DNA from: Zygnema circumcarinatum
Taxonomy: Eukaryota; Streptophyta; Zygnematophyceae; Zygnematales; Zygnemataceae
Direction of reading: 5' to 3'
Assembly (NCBI GenBank): GCA_037447605.1
Contig: CM074807.1
Span: 2,378,915-2,442,914 of the forward strand
DNA: 64,000 nt
Shown here: positions 11,284-23,745 of the stretch, in pieces
Layout of the letters: each line of letters starts with the position of its first letter
Numbering within the stretch: the stretch's first letter is position 1
The notes under the pieces: generated by a model
Seen by the model: the letters and a program-made list of their open reading frames with translations, nothing else
Databases searched by the model: none
Told to the model about the DNA's origin: nothing
Program-made: the position numbers and the translations under genes

Positions 11284-12394
11284 TGGCGGACCTTCAAACT
11301 CCTCCAAGAGCCTGCCGGTCTTCAAGACCAATCACTTCTTTTTTCTGCCGACTGCTTGATGTGACAACTGGATGATGCGTCATATCGGGATGCCACGCCC
11401 GCCATGTGGAAAGCAAGCGCACTGGGCTTGTTGGGACAAGTGAGGGTATGGTCTGCAGGTCCGTTCAATTGTTTCTATCTTGTGCTGTGTAAAAAAAATA
11501 AGATGTACAACGGAGCTCATCCGCCTGCATTTAGTCGAAATGAGTTGTTGCGAGGTGCCTTGGTGCAACCACTTGTTTGAGATTCCGATGTTATTCAAGG
11601 CTCTTGTGAGACCAATGCCATTTCTCGTCGACTTCTTGTCTCCTTTCCCCTTCCTTCCTTCTGGAACTACTGCATGCATGCATGCATGCATGTGCATGGC
11701 CGGCGGCCCTTACTCGTCGCGGCTGGCTGTTAAGTTCTCTCTGAGCTAGCCATGGTCGTTAACTATATCAGATATTCTATCAATGAAGCCCCAACGAGAT
11801 GAGATGAGAGGACCCCGCCCGCCTTTTGCCCGAGGCTGGACCGAGGAAGGCTTTGAGCTATGTGCAACGCAGTTCGAGGGCAGTTCCGTCCCTTCCCACG
11901 CTCAACGCCGCCCACAGATCGCGCAGGGCCGCCGCCTTGCCATGGTACGGCACGCGCCGGGTCCCGGCGCTAGGGCGCTAGGGCTGCGTTGTTGTGCCTA
12001 GGCGTAGTTTTCCGCTCCTAGCTTCGTTTAATTATGTTTCGGTCCTTTGTGACCAGTCCTTCGTGGTTGCACATTTTGCCTTTGTCCATGTACATTTGAT
12101 GGCCTCGCCATCGCGAGTTCAATGAAAGTTTTTCACGCCATTCAAAAGTACCAGAAAGTACACAAAAACGTACAAAAAAGTACAGAAACCAAAAAGTCCT
12201 TCAGATCCCGAAAATGAAACCCAAAATGGTCCCGACAATAAGTAAAATACGGGATTTCAGGGAATTCCCTTATTTGACGATGCCTGCTCGTAAGCCCGCG
12301 CCTGTACGGCGCCTCGCCGTACGATTGAAGGCGCTCAAAAGATGCCGGCGGCTGGGCTGCTTGAATGTGCTTGAAGGTCAGCGGACTGGGCGCC
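11284..12394. other. Intergenic region between TBCB and the coiled-coil gene
   Basis: Apart from a CATG run at 11671-11690 and a short CGTAC-containing inverted motif just upstream of the next gene (around 12303-12322), nothing was recognised. Small open frames here show no family resemblance. Confidence 0.4.
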
Positions 12395-13553
12395 ATGGCG
12401 GATGTGTGCGACGGAGAAGACGCTCCTGCATCATTACCTGGAAAGCATGACAGGGAGGTAGGGCCTCCTCACTTAATTCTGCCTTCTTCAAATCGCAGCT
12501 TTTATTGGCGTAGGAAATGTTTCCAGAAGTGTTGGTTCGAATTGCTTGCTGACTGCTTCATTTTGGACGTACGAGGATGGACGACTGTGACGCTTTGTAT
12601 TGAATAATCTTAAGAATCATGGTATTTCTTATTTCATGCCACGATTTAATGCCTCTTGTAACAAAACTGATGTTTGCAATTGATGCAGGAAGGTGGATCC
12701 TCGGAAGGTGAAGATGGCAAACGACTTTGTCAGCGTGATTCAGGAGAGGAGGAGAATTCCATGACAAGAATATCTGAATATCAGCAAGTAACAGATGCAG
12801 ATGCCATTGGCGAAGAACATGATGGAGTTGCTGAAACAGCTGCACGAGATAGTCAAGAGAAGCTGTCAAACGCGACGGAGGTTGCTATTGAACGTATTCA
12901 GGAACGTATTGAAACGTGGACAAACCAGGTTGGCCAGGCCTCTCCTCTGGACAACTGCAACTATAGTCAAAAGCCTTTTCTTTTCCGAGCCAACCTCTAG
13001 TTATGGATCTGGAAAGGTGTTTCTTCCGCACGTTCCTTGTGCTGCTTTCAAAGTGGCAGCAAAAAATTTACATTAACTGTTTCGATGTGAGTTTTCTCCT
13101 CACGTGTTCTGTGGTGAATCTTACCCTATGCTCTGTTTTTTCTCAGGTGTCGATGCTACTCAACGAAGGCAAGGCGGCCATTATGAACGCTCACAACAAA
13201 TGGGAAGAGACTGTGATCCAATATCCGCAATCACTTGAAGTGTTTCATCCTTTTTTGTCTTTTGTGCAGCTTCGATGGTCATAACTATGAAAATGGTATC
13301 TTCTTGGAGGGGTTGTTATTGAGGCATGCTTTTGTTGGTTCACAGCGTCGGAGTGACATGTTCACAGATTTTTGGCAGCCGTTCCTTGACAATGGCTTTC
13401 AGACTGCATCAAAACCGAATTGAAGCCTGGAGTGAAGAAATCAAGAGCCTGCGTGACATGGATGCAGAGAATGAACAAATGAGGTCACGACTGGACGATG
13501 CACAAGCAATATTGAGCAATCGCCGTTTTTCTTTCAACGAAAGGAGTGCTTAG
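12395..13553 (+). CDS. Small acidic coiled-coil protein, unknown function
   Basis: Exons 12395-12457, 12689-12928, 13147-13241 and 13403-13553 join in phase to 182 residues. The start ATG lies in a GCCATGG context. The first half is acidic and low in hydrophobics. From about residue 80 the sequence becomes helical with heptad-like spacing (VAIERIQERIETWTNQ, MLLNEGKAAIMNAHNKWEE, then IEAWSEEIKSLRDMDAENEQ), predicting a C-terminal coiled coil. No catalytic or binding motif is visible and no signal peptide or membrane segment is present. I do not recognise a named family. The regular splice sites and phase make a real gene likely. Its stop overlaps by 20 bp a minus-strand frame described next. 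Confidence 0.7.
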
Positions 13554-14892
13554 AGCTGTTCTCCCTCAGTCTCGAGACACTGTTTATTTGGTTTAGTTTA
13601 GTTGTAATGTCACCGTGGTTCAACAGCTTGCTTTTTGCAAAGCCCGTCGTAGGTGGCAACTTTTGAAGTGGGGCATCATTGTTAGTCTTTCTTGTGACAA
13701 AGTAAACGAGGTCTCCTTCGGATGTAAAAACCCGTAGCCATTCCAGTGTCAGGGTGGACAGATCGCCACTTTCACACACCATGAAGATTTGCCGTTGCAC
13801 CTTCCATTCCCAGGTAGTATGGTATGCAGGGAAAGACTTAAAAAGCGATGCATCGAAGTTTCATATTAAAAATGTCTTGAGAACATTGTGTTATAAAATT
13901 GAACTTTGCAACCATTTGGGGTTTTTTGACCAACACGTTTATTGACCCATACATGCGGCGAACTTGCCACAGAGCTTTTCGTTTTCGCAATCCGCCATAA
14001 CTTACAACATGACCGTCTAGGGAGCCAGCTTTAGCTTCCTTTCTAACTTAACTAAATTCCCAATGTTTTGAGAAAGCCATACGATATTCTGAAGATTTCA
14101 AAGTAGTAGTCATCGCCTGGAAGCGCGCCCCCGAACCAGCCTAAGCGGATCACGCAGCTGCCTCTCCGGCGACACTGTGCTCCTGAACTGCGTCAGAGGA
14201 TGTGATAATACACACTTCGCCACAGAGGCAGCTGAGGACTCCCCTTGTAGCATGACAGTGTCTGCCCTCGCACGCCAACCGCATTTCATATTAGATTAGA
14301 TTGCAACTCTGACTGCTCCTGCAGGATCAGGCCGTGACATCCATCTCCTCCTGCACAACGATTAAAGAGTAGCGAGACTTCAGCTGCACTGTGCGCCAAG
14401 AGAATTTGCTCCTTCCTGGAAGGCCTGCTGAGACGTCCAAAACTTCAACCTGTACGAACACGCTTGTCCTCGCCTGCCGGTGACATTCAAATCTCCGAAT
14501 GCACGCCTTCCCCCCATGGCTGCCTAAGGAGCTTGTCTCCCTTCAAAACTGAACAGGAATATCTACTGCCAGTGTCCCCTGCCCTCCTGTGTAACACACG
14601 TGCGCTTTCTTCAACCTCAAAAGCCTCCCCTCGTTCACAGCCTCTGTCCATATCCAAAGAGAGGACTAGTTACGGATGAAAAGTCGTAAGCAAATTATAA
14701 AGCTTAAGTCCGAGGTCTGTCAAATGGACCTCCTGAGTGATTGATCCGAGACCTCAGTCATTGCCACAGATAGACATGAAAGTCAAGGTAACTTTAGCCC
14801 TCGTGACTCTGTTCTGTCACCTTCTTCTCTCAGCTTACCTGAATGAGGAGCAACAAGTCGAACAATCAGAGGTCCACGTCCTCTTTCAGTTC
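13534..14892 (-). CDS. Possible minus-strand gene with WW-like segment (exons uncertain)
   Basis: Several open, spliceable stretches lie on the minus strand between the coiled-coil gene and SWEET. One exon at 14892-14839 ends in a good donor and continues in phase into a segment beginning near 14670. Another open stretch follows an acceptor at about 14450. The last stretch, to 13534, reads LEWLRVFTSEGDLVYFVTRK, which resembles a WW domain but lacks the second Trp. The junctions are not closed and the start is not found. Alternatives are a pseudogene or chance frames. No function is proposed. Confidence 0.3.
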
Positions 14893-15489
14893 CTGCTGTG
14901 TCTCCACCTGCTGGTAACCGGGTCCTCTCCTTGCTCCCTGCTGGCTACTGCTGGCCCATTGGAAAAGTGCCACCCTTCAGATCCTTTAGGACAAACAGAC
15001 GAAGGTAGCAAGTATTTCTTGTTCATGCACTAATATGGTGTCACATGTAATGTTGACATTCACTACCTTACGGGTAAAAGGAGATATGTAGTTCTCTCTG
15101 AAAGTAGAATGCTTGATTGGATCACGTCGAGCCATAACATGCTACCCAGCATGTCTGTAGTCGCTGTGACACAATTGCATTCAAGAGACCTAGGTGCGAT
15201 ATAAAGCTCTATGTGATACAACTACAACGTTCTCACCATTATCAGATTGTTCCGTCCTTGGTGCACTTCATCTTCCCCTTATTTGTCAAGTGACTCCTGA
15301 ATCAGATGACTACAAATGCGTGGGGCCATCTGCCTGTCCTTTTGTGAACTACAGATCTCTAGGTAGGACCTCCCCGCAACTGACTTCCATTCATTGTGAA
15401 AAATAATAGAAAGACTCCGTGTTTCTTAATGAGCTAGCTTTGCCTACCTGCAGACACTTTTTGTGAACAAAACTCGAAACACATTTGAA

Positions 15490-16919
15490 TCAATCACTGG
15501 AGTTGGGATTGCCGTTTTTGTACCTGATGAACGAATAAATGACCAGTTGTATGAGGCCCAACGCCATTCCAAATAGATTTGGCAACTGACCACCACATCC
15601 CATCCACAAGGAGGAAGCTAAGGACTGATGCTGTGAGCAAGAAAGGCACGGGCAAAGATTCGGGCTGCATTGGCCTCCTGCAGATTCCTCAATGCACTTA
15701 CAATGATGAGCGTGTCCTGCACATATGCGCCATAAAATGTCCAGCTCGTAGAGCATGCGAAGCCCAAAACTGATAGTGGAAGTGGCATGAACTCGACACT
15801 TCTAGTCTTCAAGACCACCGCCTGCATCAAAATTCAAAAAAACCATCCACGCATTTGGCCTGGTAGCAATCAGCAAATATAGAACCTCGGTCTGGAACTT
15901 AAAAAAATCAGCAGACACGAGACAAAGGCTACGTGCTTTCGCAAACTTCTGTCCTTAAAAGGCTTTGTGAAACGACACTTTCTGGATTGTAAAACCGAGT
16001 GCAACTTGCTCTACCTTAGGCTCCAGTTTTACATCAAGACCACTACTCCGAAAACCTTCACCGTACAGCTGGTTCAACATGCAGCTGCAGTGACGAAAGG
16101 GCACAATCAGCCTACCAGAGCTGATAGCGGAGAGCCAAACATGACGACCGTAAATATAAGGGCACAGTAACCGATTGCAGGGCTGCGATATGCAGGGGGG
16201 ATCATTGCGCCAACCACCAATACAAGCACAGCCATGAAAACTGAATATCCTGCAAGCAGGCGCACCACGTACGTCTGCAGCCAAAAAAACAGAAGTTCCA
16301 ACTTTCAAGCATCAGAAGGAATGAACGAGGGATGCCATTTGAGGGGCGGACTGAGGTGAGGTTGAGCGACAAGGTTTTTTGTCTTTAGCAGGTCGTGATC
16401 GCCCTTGCGAGGCTGCCAGGAGAAGAGAAGGAGTTGGGATATGTACGCACTCGGACTTTGTCACGTGCATACTGCACGAAGATGGCGAGGTACACAGACT
16501 GAAAGATGATCCCGATAATATTTGTAACCAAAGGGGATGTTCTTTGAGGGGTTATGAAGGGTAGCGAGTAAAACACCCATACGGAACAATTGAGCAACGT
16601 CGAGACATATGGAAATGGAGAAAAGTCTTCCGTGTTGTGACTTTTGAGGATGCGCTGAAATGTATTGCTGTCCAGCATTCAGCATAGCAGCCCAACAGCA
16701 CCTCCCAAGTCCCATGTTACCAAGTGATCGAGAGGGATAGAACAACTCTCAACCATAACAGGCCCTGCTGCATACTGTAATTTCCAGCAAAGAACATGTC
16801 CATGGCAATGGGCATGGGCAACTGAGCTGATGCCCAACGAGGTCTTCAAGAAGTGGCGCTCACAAAGGCGATATAAAAAGTAGAACCGCCGCAAGAGTAC
16901 CTGCGGAATCCACCGCAAC
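15490..16919 (-). CDS. SWEET-family (MtN3/saliva) sugar transporter
   Basis: Five exons on the minus strand (16864-16919, 16451-16667, 16116-16274, 15702-15821, 15490-15585) join in phase to 215 residues, ending in TGA. SWEETs are seven-helix uniporters moving sugars down a gradient across the plasma membrane or tonoplast. The first MtN3 repeat is clear: AGTLAAVLLFISPFNTFQRI, then NTEDFSPFPYVSTLLNCSVW and YSLPFITP. The second repeat has GYCALIFTVVMFGSPLSAL, then VVLKTRSVEFMPLPLSVLG, the hallmark of the family. The final helix is LFGMALGLIQLVIYSFIRYK. The tail is short (KNGNPNSSD), whereas land-plant SWEETs often have longer tails. The first coding exon with the start Met, likely only about ten residues, was not found upstream of 16919. 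Confidence 0.9.
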
Positions 16920-18112
16920 CTGATGTGAGTGCTCTCCCCGCTTTCAAGACGCTACAAGAACACAACTTTTCAACTTTTGCCTCAAGCAGCCGCATAGTCC
17001 ACCCCTTTCATGGTAGTAGTGCGGACCTAATGCACCAAGGGCTGCCTCAATCTGCGGATCTACAGGCCACCCCATAGTTGGTAGGCGGAGTGCTCCTTTC
17101 CAGCTCCAAGAGAAATCCCGCCTTCCCTTAGGGCTGAGTAGATGGATAAAAGAAACGGCCTCTCACAGAAGTAGTCCTCACCTCCACTAGTGCCTGCTCA
17201 AAGCGCACAATCAGACTTTCAATTAGCAGAGTACAGGCATAAAACGAAATTTACAAAGCACCAAATGTTCATCTGTCGTTTACACTGGGTAAGTTGATTT
17301 ACATTATAAACAATATGAGTGGACCATCTGCTTGCAGCCATTGCCTAGCTCGATGTGCAAATTTAGATGCAGATACAGCTTTCGTATATGTGAGCTACTC
17401 AGACATTAAGCATGCAGGATTCATGAAACATGGCAAGCACCAACAACAAAATATGGGCGAATGGACCTTCCAGGGACAGGAAAAAAAAAAAAAAAAGGAA
17501 AAAGGGAAAAGGAGCCCTAAATGGAACGAGGTGCTTAGAGTTGTCAAGCTCATTCCGATCGCAATGAAGTTACTCTTTAACAATACACCAAAACGGAGAT
17601 TTGTATCGAACTCGTTTAAGAATACACAATTTTTTCAGGACAAGATTTTGAAGCCCATTCTATTCACCTAATGTTCCGTTGAAACTGTTTCAACTTCCAA
17701 ACGTTCAAAAGTAACGCAAGCTTGCCAGAAGCAGCGTGACATGGCTTTAAGATGAACTCGACTAACAAAAGCGAATGAGAGAGGGAGGCGAACTTAACAA
17801 TTTATATGAAACTTTGGCCTTGGATGGAAACAGTTATCAAGGCAGCAATCATCAGACGAGGACTTGGGCTGCTGTCTAAGCACAAAACTCAATGGGGCCT
17901 TAACAACGCTGATAGAGCTAAGTTTTTCAATCTCAGTGTAAGAAAACATCTACTGCTTTATTGCCCGGGCAATAGATTAAAAGGGACAACCTATTGACAC
18001 AAAAATTAATCATAGGAACGCAAGACGTAAGGCCAGAAAAACAGAGAAGTTTCATGCAACTAAGAGTAATTTTTTTTGACCCAAACACGAATGCTCCAGG
18101 ACAGCACTGGTT
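16920..18112. other. Region upstream of SWEET; first SWEET exon probably here
   Basis: No gene was resolved. The missing N-terminal exon and promoter of the minus-strand SWEET gene should be in the left part. A pure A-run (17479-17495) is the only notable simple repeat. Confidence 0.3.
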
Positions 18113-18863
18113 TTAAGCCTCTATCAGCTCAAACATCGTCAGCCGGATAGCAAACTTAAGCCATAGCTGCCAATGTGCGGCTCGGTGGTAGTGGGAGGGG
18201 GCGTGGGTTGCAGTACTCCATATCTCTCTAAGTTCCTGGAAAGGACCCTGCACGAAAGACATTCTGCGACCTGCAATATCTGGCTGCACAGCTTTCAAGG
18301 CTTCAAGAGACCAACGCTCGTTCTGCTTACAACCTTAGGGAGAATGGAAGGCAACAAAGGACGAATGTGGTTCAGATCTGACAGACGCACTCTCACTGTT
18401 GGTCATGACTAGTTCAATTCAACAAAACAAAAATCGCAACGTATTCACATTTCCGAAGCAAAGGCTGAATGCTCCATGTCTGCCGCCTCGCACTCACCTT
18501 TTGCCTCCCCACTAATGGCGTGCCTCTCCGCTGTCCGGCTCGGCCCGCACTATCCACGTGGTCAAGGAATGAGCAAATATCCTTGGAGGACAATTCGGGC
18601 AGCTTGAAATTATATTTAAAAACTTTTCTGAAGACCCAAAATTTAGACTCCCGCTTGCGATATCCATATTGTGAAATATTTTCCGGTCCCTTTCGCGTGA
18701 AGAAAGATTTTTTTGTGGCGGGTTTTATCCACGTTACCTGGATTCGACGCGACCGGCGCCTTCTGCAAGACCAAAACATATTACAGGTGGGGGCCGCCAG
18801 GGCATGTCAAACTTCGACATCTCAACGAGCATGTCACACTCGAATTTGAAGATCTGTGGAACA
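18113..18863 (-). CDS. Unidentified protein, three phase-compatible minus-strand exons
   Basis: Exons 18785-18863 and 18498-18602, plus one starting at 18322, join in phase on the minus strand, each with consensus donor or acceptor. Recognisable pieces are IFKFECDMLVEMSKFDMPWR, LPELSSKDICSFLDHVDSAG and NERWSLEALKAVQPDIAGRR followed by MSFVQGPFQELREIW. The last exon stays open to a TAG ending at 18113, but a further donor after about residue 95 is possible. The upstream exon carrying the start was not found and little space remains before the GST start at 18998 on the other strand, so the 5' end may overlap GST or be lost. I do not recognise the family. Confidence 0.5.
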
Positions 18864-18997
18864 CTGCACTGCAGACATACGTACAGTAAAAAGTTAAGAG
18901 GTGGTCAGTATCTCCTGCAACGAGCAGGAAGCTGCTTGCTCTTGCTTGTCGAGCGGAAAACTCAGAGCAGTGTTGAGATTGGATTTAGAGAGGCGTC

Positions 18998-21582
18998 ATG
19001 GCTGACGCTTTGGTGCTGTATGGGAGGGGCATATCTACGTGCACTCGCCGCGTGATGGCGACTCTGTTGGAGAAGGACGTGGAAGTGAGTCAAGGCTGGC
19101 TGCCATGTGGTGGACCGCAGCTGCAATACCGAGAGGGAAATGTGCTTGTGTTGGACATGCTTCAAAAGGCGCATATTCGACTCGTGAACGGGGAAGGGGT
19201 GTATGGTTGTTTGCAAGTTATTGTATCTGAATCTCAGGCACTAACTGTCGTAACTGAAGCCTTGGCAAAGAGCCACATATAGAGCTTGAATGATGCGAAG
19301 TCACTGGCGGTCGGTTCTGCTGCTGACTCTCCAGGATCATGGGTAATGGGGGCAGGACTACCGCCTGGAATTGGTAAATTTACAAGCGAAGGAGCATAAG
19401 ACTCCAGAGTTCCTGCAAAAACAGGTTCACTCCTCACTCAGTGTGGCCTGTCTTGTTGTAGCACGTCTAGCTTTGTCAGCTTTTAGACTGCGCGGTCACT
19501 TTCTGTAAGTCTCCTTCACTTCTTTGCGCAGGCTCTTTACTTGACCCTGCTGTAGCTCATCTTTCAGCCCATGACCCATTCAAGAGGGAGAGAGGGAGAC
19601 AGCTGTCGAAAACTTTTCAAACGGGCTAAAGGCAACTGCAACAGCATCGAACGTAAAGATATATGAAAAACCGGCGAAGTAGAAGAGTATAAGAAATAGC
19701 AGTTCAAAACAGTGTATTCTTCAGCAAAGCAAACCGCCAAACTCTAGGCATTCTTTAGGTGCCCGACGTGGAACGATCTCCAGACTGTCGCTTGGGCATT
19801 TTGTTGTTTCCGTTTTCACATTTTATTCCATTTGTAATATGCGAATAGTTTCTGTTACGCTGCGTTGCTCCAGCGAGGTGGTTGTAGTTATCCAACCGAC
19901 AGTGGTGAAGTGTGCTAGGAAAAACTGGGCATGCCTTACTGAGCTTGAAACGTTTATAGACATTGTCGAGTTGAGCTCTGGCAACCTACCATATGATTAG
20001 GCTGTTGTTCCGTTTAGGTACTGGAATAGGTGAATCGAAGAAAATCTATTGATATCCAGGAGCATGCTGGCCGTTGTACTTGAATCAAAATGAAGATGAC
20101 TCTGTCAGCTTGTTTCCAACCAGACGCGTGTCATGTGACTGAAAGTCTTTGTCATTTCAAGTCTGTTGACCAGGGGCTTCTTGCTTGGCAGCCTTTCGGC
20201 CAGATCCCTGTTCTACAGGATGGTGATTTTCGCATCTTTGGTACGACCTCCTGTAGGTTTTCTGTTCCTCAATCAGGCTGGGCATAGGCTTCTAAAGACC
20301 TTATGATTCAGAAAAGTCCCTTAGTTTGCATATCTTATAGATGTTTAGAGCAGCTAATCCTAATGCCAGAATGTCTGCGCCTGCAATCACGCAAAGCAAG
20401 GCGAAGCTCATTGGTCCTGCTTGGATGGCCTCCTGAACAGAGTCACGCGCGATCGCGAGGTATATAGCGGAGAAGTACGTGGACCAGGGCACAGACCTGT
20501 TAGGCTTAACTCTCAAGGTACAATCAAACTGCTGCTGCCCGTGTCAGGTTTTCCTATGGAATTCTCGTTTTTTGCATGACTAATTCTTCCCTGCTTGCAA
20601 GCCTCCCTGCACTCTGCTTGAGTCTTTACTTGTTCAAGTTACGAGTTCCTGACAGAACCACAACTCTCGTCTTTATCTACAATAATTTGCATAGGCTTGA
20701 AGTCCGCTAGAGACTTTGTTACGAATTGTGACCATGGAGGGTTCCTTTATTGATCTTGTTACTAAAAAGTGGGAAATTCAAGACAGTTTGCTTGTCTTGC
20801 TGATGGCAGGAGCGAGCCATTGTCAATCAGTGGGCTGAAGTTGAAAGCCAGAACTACAATCCTCCTATTCAGGCGCTTGTACGGGAGAAAGTCATTCTGC
20901 CACGCTATGGGTTAAAAGGAGATGATGCCAAGGCGGCGGAACATGCTGAAAAAGTAGGTGCTATATTCCACCACGGTTTGATTCAGCATTTTTTGCTGGT
21001 GGATGTGTTGGTTTGTTAGGGAAGATGGAGATGACAGAAGGACCTAGGTTTGATGAATTCACGTGAAGGAAGGAATGCAAGAGATTCTGCATCAGGCGGT
21101 ACTTTTGGAGCCCATTTCAACTTTAGGGTGTCCCTAACGTAGACTTGTGACATAACTTGCTTCGTAATGTACTTGACACCTTTGTCGTCAGAGAATTTGC
21201 TGCGAACTTAATTCTAACGACGTCTTCCGCATGGGATGCCTCTGTTAGTTGACAGGCAAACTAGGATCGCCTGTCAGGCAAACTTGGGACGGGCTAGAGT
21301 TTATTTGTTGTCGGCCTCATACGTTAAACTAACGCATCGCGAGGTGCCTTGCTTGACGCGCAGCTGAGCAAGGTATTGGACGTTTATGAGAAACACCTGG
21401 CCCAGAGCAACTACTTAGCGGGGGATAAGTTCACCCTGGCAGACCTGTTCCACCTTACCTACACAGAGCTGCTATGGCAAGCGGGATACGGTGAGCTCAT
21501 CACTTCACGTGCGCATGTGAATGCATGGTGGGAGCGCATATCAAGCCGGCCGTCATGGCAGAAGGTCAGGCAGATGACATGA
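18998..21582 (+). CDS. Glutathione S-transferase, phi-like class
   Basis: Clear exons are 18998-19084, one ending at 20240, 20441-20517, 20810-20953 and 21364-21582 (TGA). Exon 1 begins MADALVLYGRGISTCTRRVM, in which the serine of STCTRRV is the expected catalytic residue of phi-type enzymes. The thioredoxin-fold glutathione site continues with WQPFGQIPVLQDGDFRIF and ESRAIARYIAEKYVDQGTDL. The helical C-terminal domain follows, with YLAGDKFTLADLFHLTYTEL and WWERISSRPSWQKV. The enzyme conjugates glutathione to electrophiles in the cytosol and often has peroxidase activity. The 5' edge of exon 2 is unresolved: no phase-0 acceptor gives a loop of normal length, so a small exon may be missed in the 1 kb first intron. 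Confidence 0.88.
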
Positions 21583-22781
21583 GGGAAAACAACTGATCCA
21601 GTCAGCCACTAATGGCGGGTGAGCAAAGGCCCAGCATGGAACAGTAAGGAAATCTGTGAATTAGGGTTACACGCTGATAGCCACTGTAATCGAACGTCCA
21701 GCACAGTGCAGCCTTTACGGCATGTGTTTTACTTGCTGTTTTCCCTATTTTGTGTATCAAGGGTTGAGGGCCTTCGAATAGAAGCCTTTGACTAGCGTGC
21801 AAATGAGACTTCCAACACCGTGCTGCGAGATCGGATGGTGACTGGCCTAAGGAGCTGGAAATGGAATCTGCATTCTTTGCGAAAATTATTGAAACAAAAT
21901 TTGTTTCTGCGAAGAAGTCGTGTTGCCTGAAGTCCTGTGCTGTTTTCTTGTTCAATTTCACAAAGGAGGGCATGCTGGTGTTCGGACAGAGTATACATAC
22001 AATTGGTACCATGATTTACAAATGCCAGATCCCTTTTTTTGGATCACAGTTAGATCAGCAAGCTCCACAATTTGCGTAACTCGTGTCTAATCAATGTATT
22101 GGCCAAATTGGTGACATGGAACAACTTCATAACTTTCTCTGCCAAAAGCGCGGAGCGTCAGCTGGCCTTCAGGGACAATTTTGGAGTTAATTAAAAAAAG
22201 GATAAATCAAAAACTGAGCAGAGTGTAAGCTATGCGCTTGAACAAAAGTCAATACTGTGAACAAGTGTGAATCGTCCTGCTGTGTACAAAGAACCTTTTA
22301 CACTCTCAGTGCGATGTTTTGCCATACAAGCTGAGATGTCCCTTCCGAATTCCCGGTACTTCATATAGTTGTGACGAGAGAATTACTGCTGGATGAAAAA
22401 TTCAGAGTGGGAGGGCTAAATAGACAACCTTGGAAAGAATACAAAAAGTCAAAATAAAGTAAAAGGCACGAGCCGAGCGTTTGTCAGCTGCCACACCTCC
22501 CCCCCACCTCCCCACGTCAGTTCAATATTCTGGGGTACAAATATGGCTCCAAACCGGCCTTCTGGCAAGCTCCAAGGGATGCATCAACTGAAGCATTATC
22601 TGGAAGGCATCGAAACTTGGCATACTCTTAACTGAATTTGGCAAAAGAAAAATCCTAACACGGTAATCATGATTTCACTGGATTTCTGTCAGGATTACAC
22701 TTCCAAAAAGCCAGTGTGCATATGCAAGTATTTGCCAGGATTCATTTTTCCTGGACTATTTCAGGCAGTCACGGAGACTCA
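21583..22781. other. Convergent intergenic region between GST and Costars genes
   Basis: The genes on both sides point into this region, so it should hold two 3' UTRs. A 136-codon minus-strand open frame (21602-22012) has no recognisable family and unremarkable composition. Nothing else was identified. Confidence 0.4.
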
Positions 22782-23745
22782 TTATGCAAAATGGACAAGT
22801 TCGCACCTTGGAAGAAGAGTGATGTCTTCATCATTATCTCGTCCCTGGAATAGCACCTCAGGCGCATACTTGATAAGTTTGCGCCTCTTTGCTGCCCGCA
22901 ACGTGCCCACCAGTGCCTCAAAAATGTCTCCTGTCTCATCAAACAGCAGTCCAAATTTCACCTGCCACAAACCGAGGCAGAAACCTAGTTGTTAATTCAG
23001 AGTCTGAAGACCTTTTCAAGTTTGCTGGAGACAGGAGTTTGGTTGACCACAAACCTAGTCGAGGTCGACACGTCCACACGTCTGCACAATCGACCCCAAA
23101 GGGCTGCATCTCTTCACCATACTCAGAGCAGCTGAAGATGAGGTACACTTGGACAGTGAAGGTCGCTCACAAATTAAATGCCGCCTACAATGGAACGTGA
23201 TCGAACATGAAGTTCTATATTTGGCACTTACCATAGAATTAGGCTGTTCCTGCCTGTGTCACTACTAGCACTTAAGCATCAAAATTCAAGACGGGACTCT
23301 AACGCGTGAGAAACACGTGCTTAACACGCTGCTCTATACTCCTATTCATAATCCTACTATTCTTACTGTGCAGCTTCTGAAATGCCACATGCCTAATCTG
23401 GAATCGCATTCTTTGAAGTATAGTTTCTGTCCAGTAGCCTCCCCTTCAACCTCTTCTCATATGACTGTATTGTGCGCGCTACCTGCATAGGTGGCTATCT
23501 TTCAAATTCCCTTCGCCATTCAATGGCGGTAAACGAACCTTCAGACTCGTTGGTGTAAAGTGAGGTAACGCAGAGTTAATCAAGTTTTGCAGCAGATGAA
23601 CACTGCGTCAATCACTCAAAACCGGGCCCTTCATGAACTTGACAAGAGCACGGTAACCCACCACAACGGAGCCATCGGGCCGCTTCTCCCCCAGACGCGT
23701 AATCTCTTCCTTGAGTCGAGCAATCTCCTCGTCCACATTCATCAT
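22782..23745 (-). CDS. Costars/ABRACL family actin-dynamics protein
   Basis: Two minus-strand exons, 23662-23745 and 22782-22961, join in phase to 87 residues, the usual size of this family. The N-terminal exon gives MNVDEEIARLKEEITRLGEK followed by RPDGSV. The second gives VKFGLLFDETGDIFEALVGT, LRAAKRRKLIKYAPEVLFQG and DITLLP. These match the Costars winged-helix fold, small cytosolic proteins that promote cofilin-dependent actin turnover in animals and Dictyostelium; the plant role is inferred. There are two adjacent start Met codons. The C-terminus is read through to TAA at 22782; splicing after 22807 to a further exon cannot be excluded. The donor of exon 1 could be either of two neighbouring GTG sites three bases apart. 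Confidence 0.88.

Noticed and set aside
21602-22012. 136-codon minus-strand frame as a gene
   Set aside because: No family resemblance and no supporting exon structure; it lies in the 3' region of two convergent genes.
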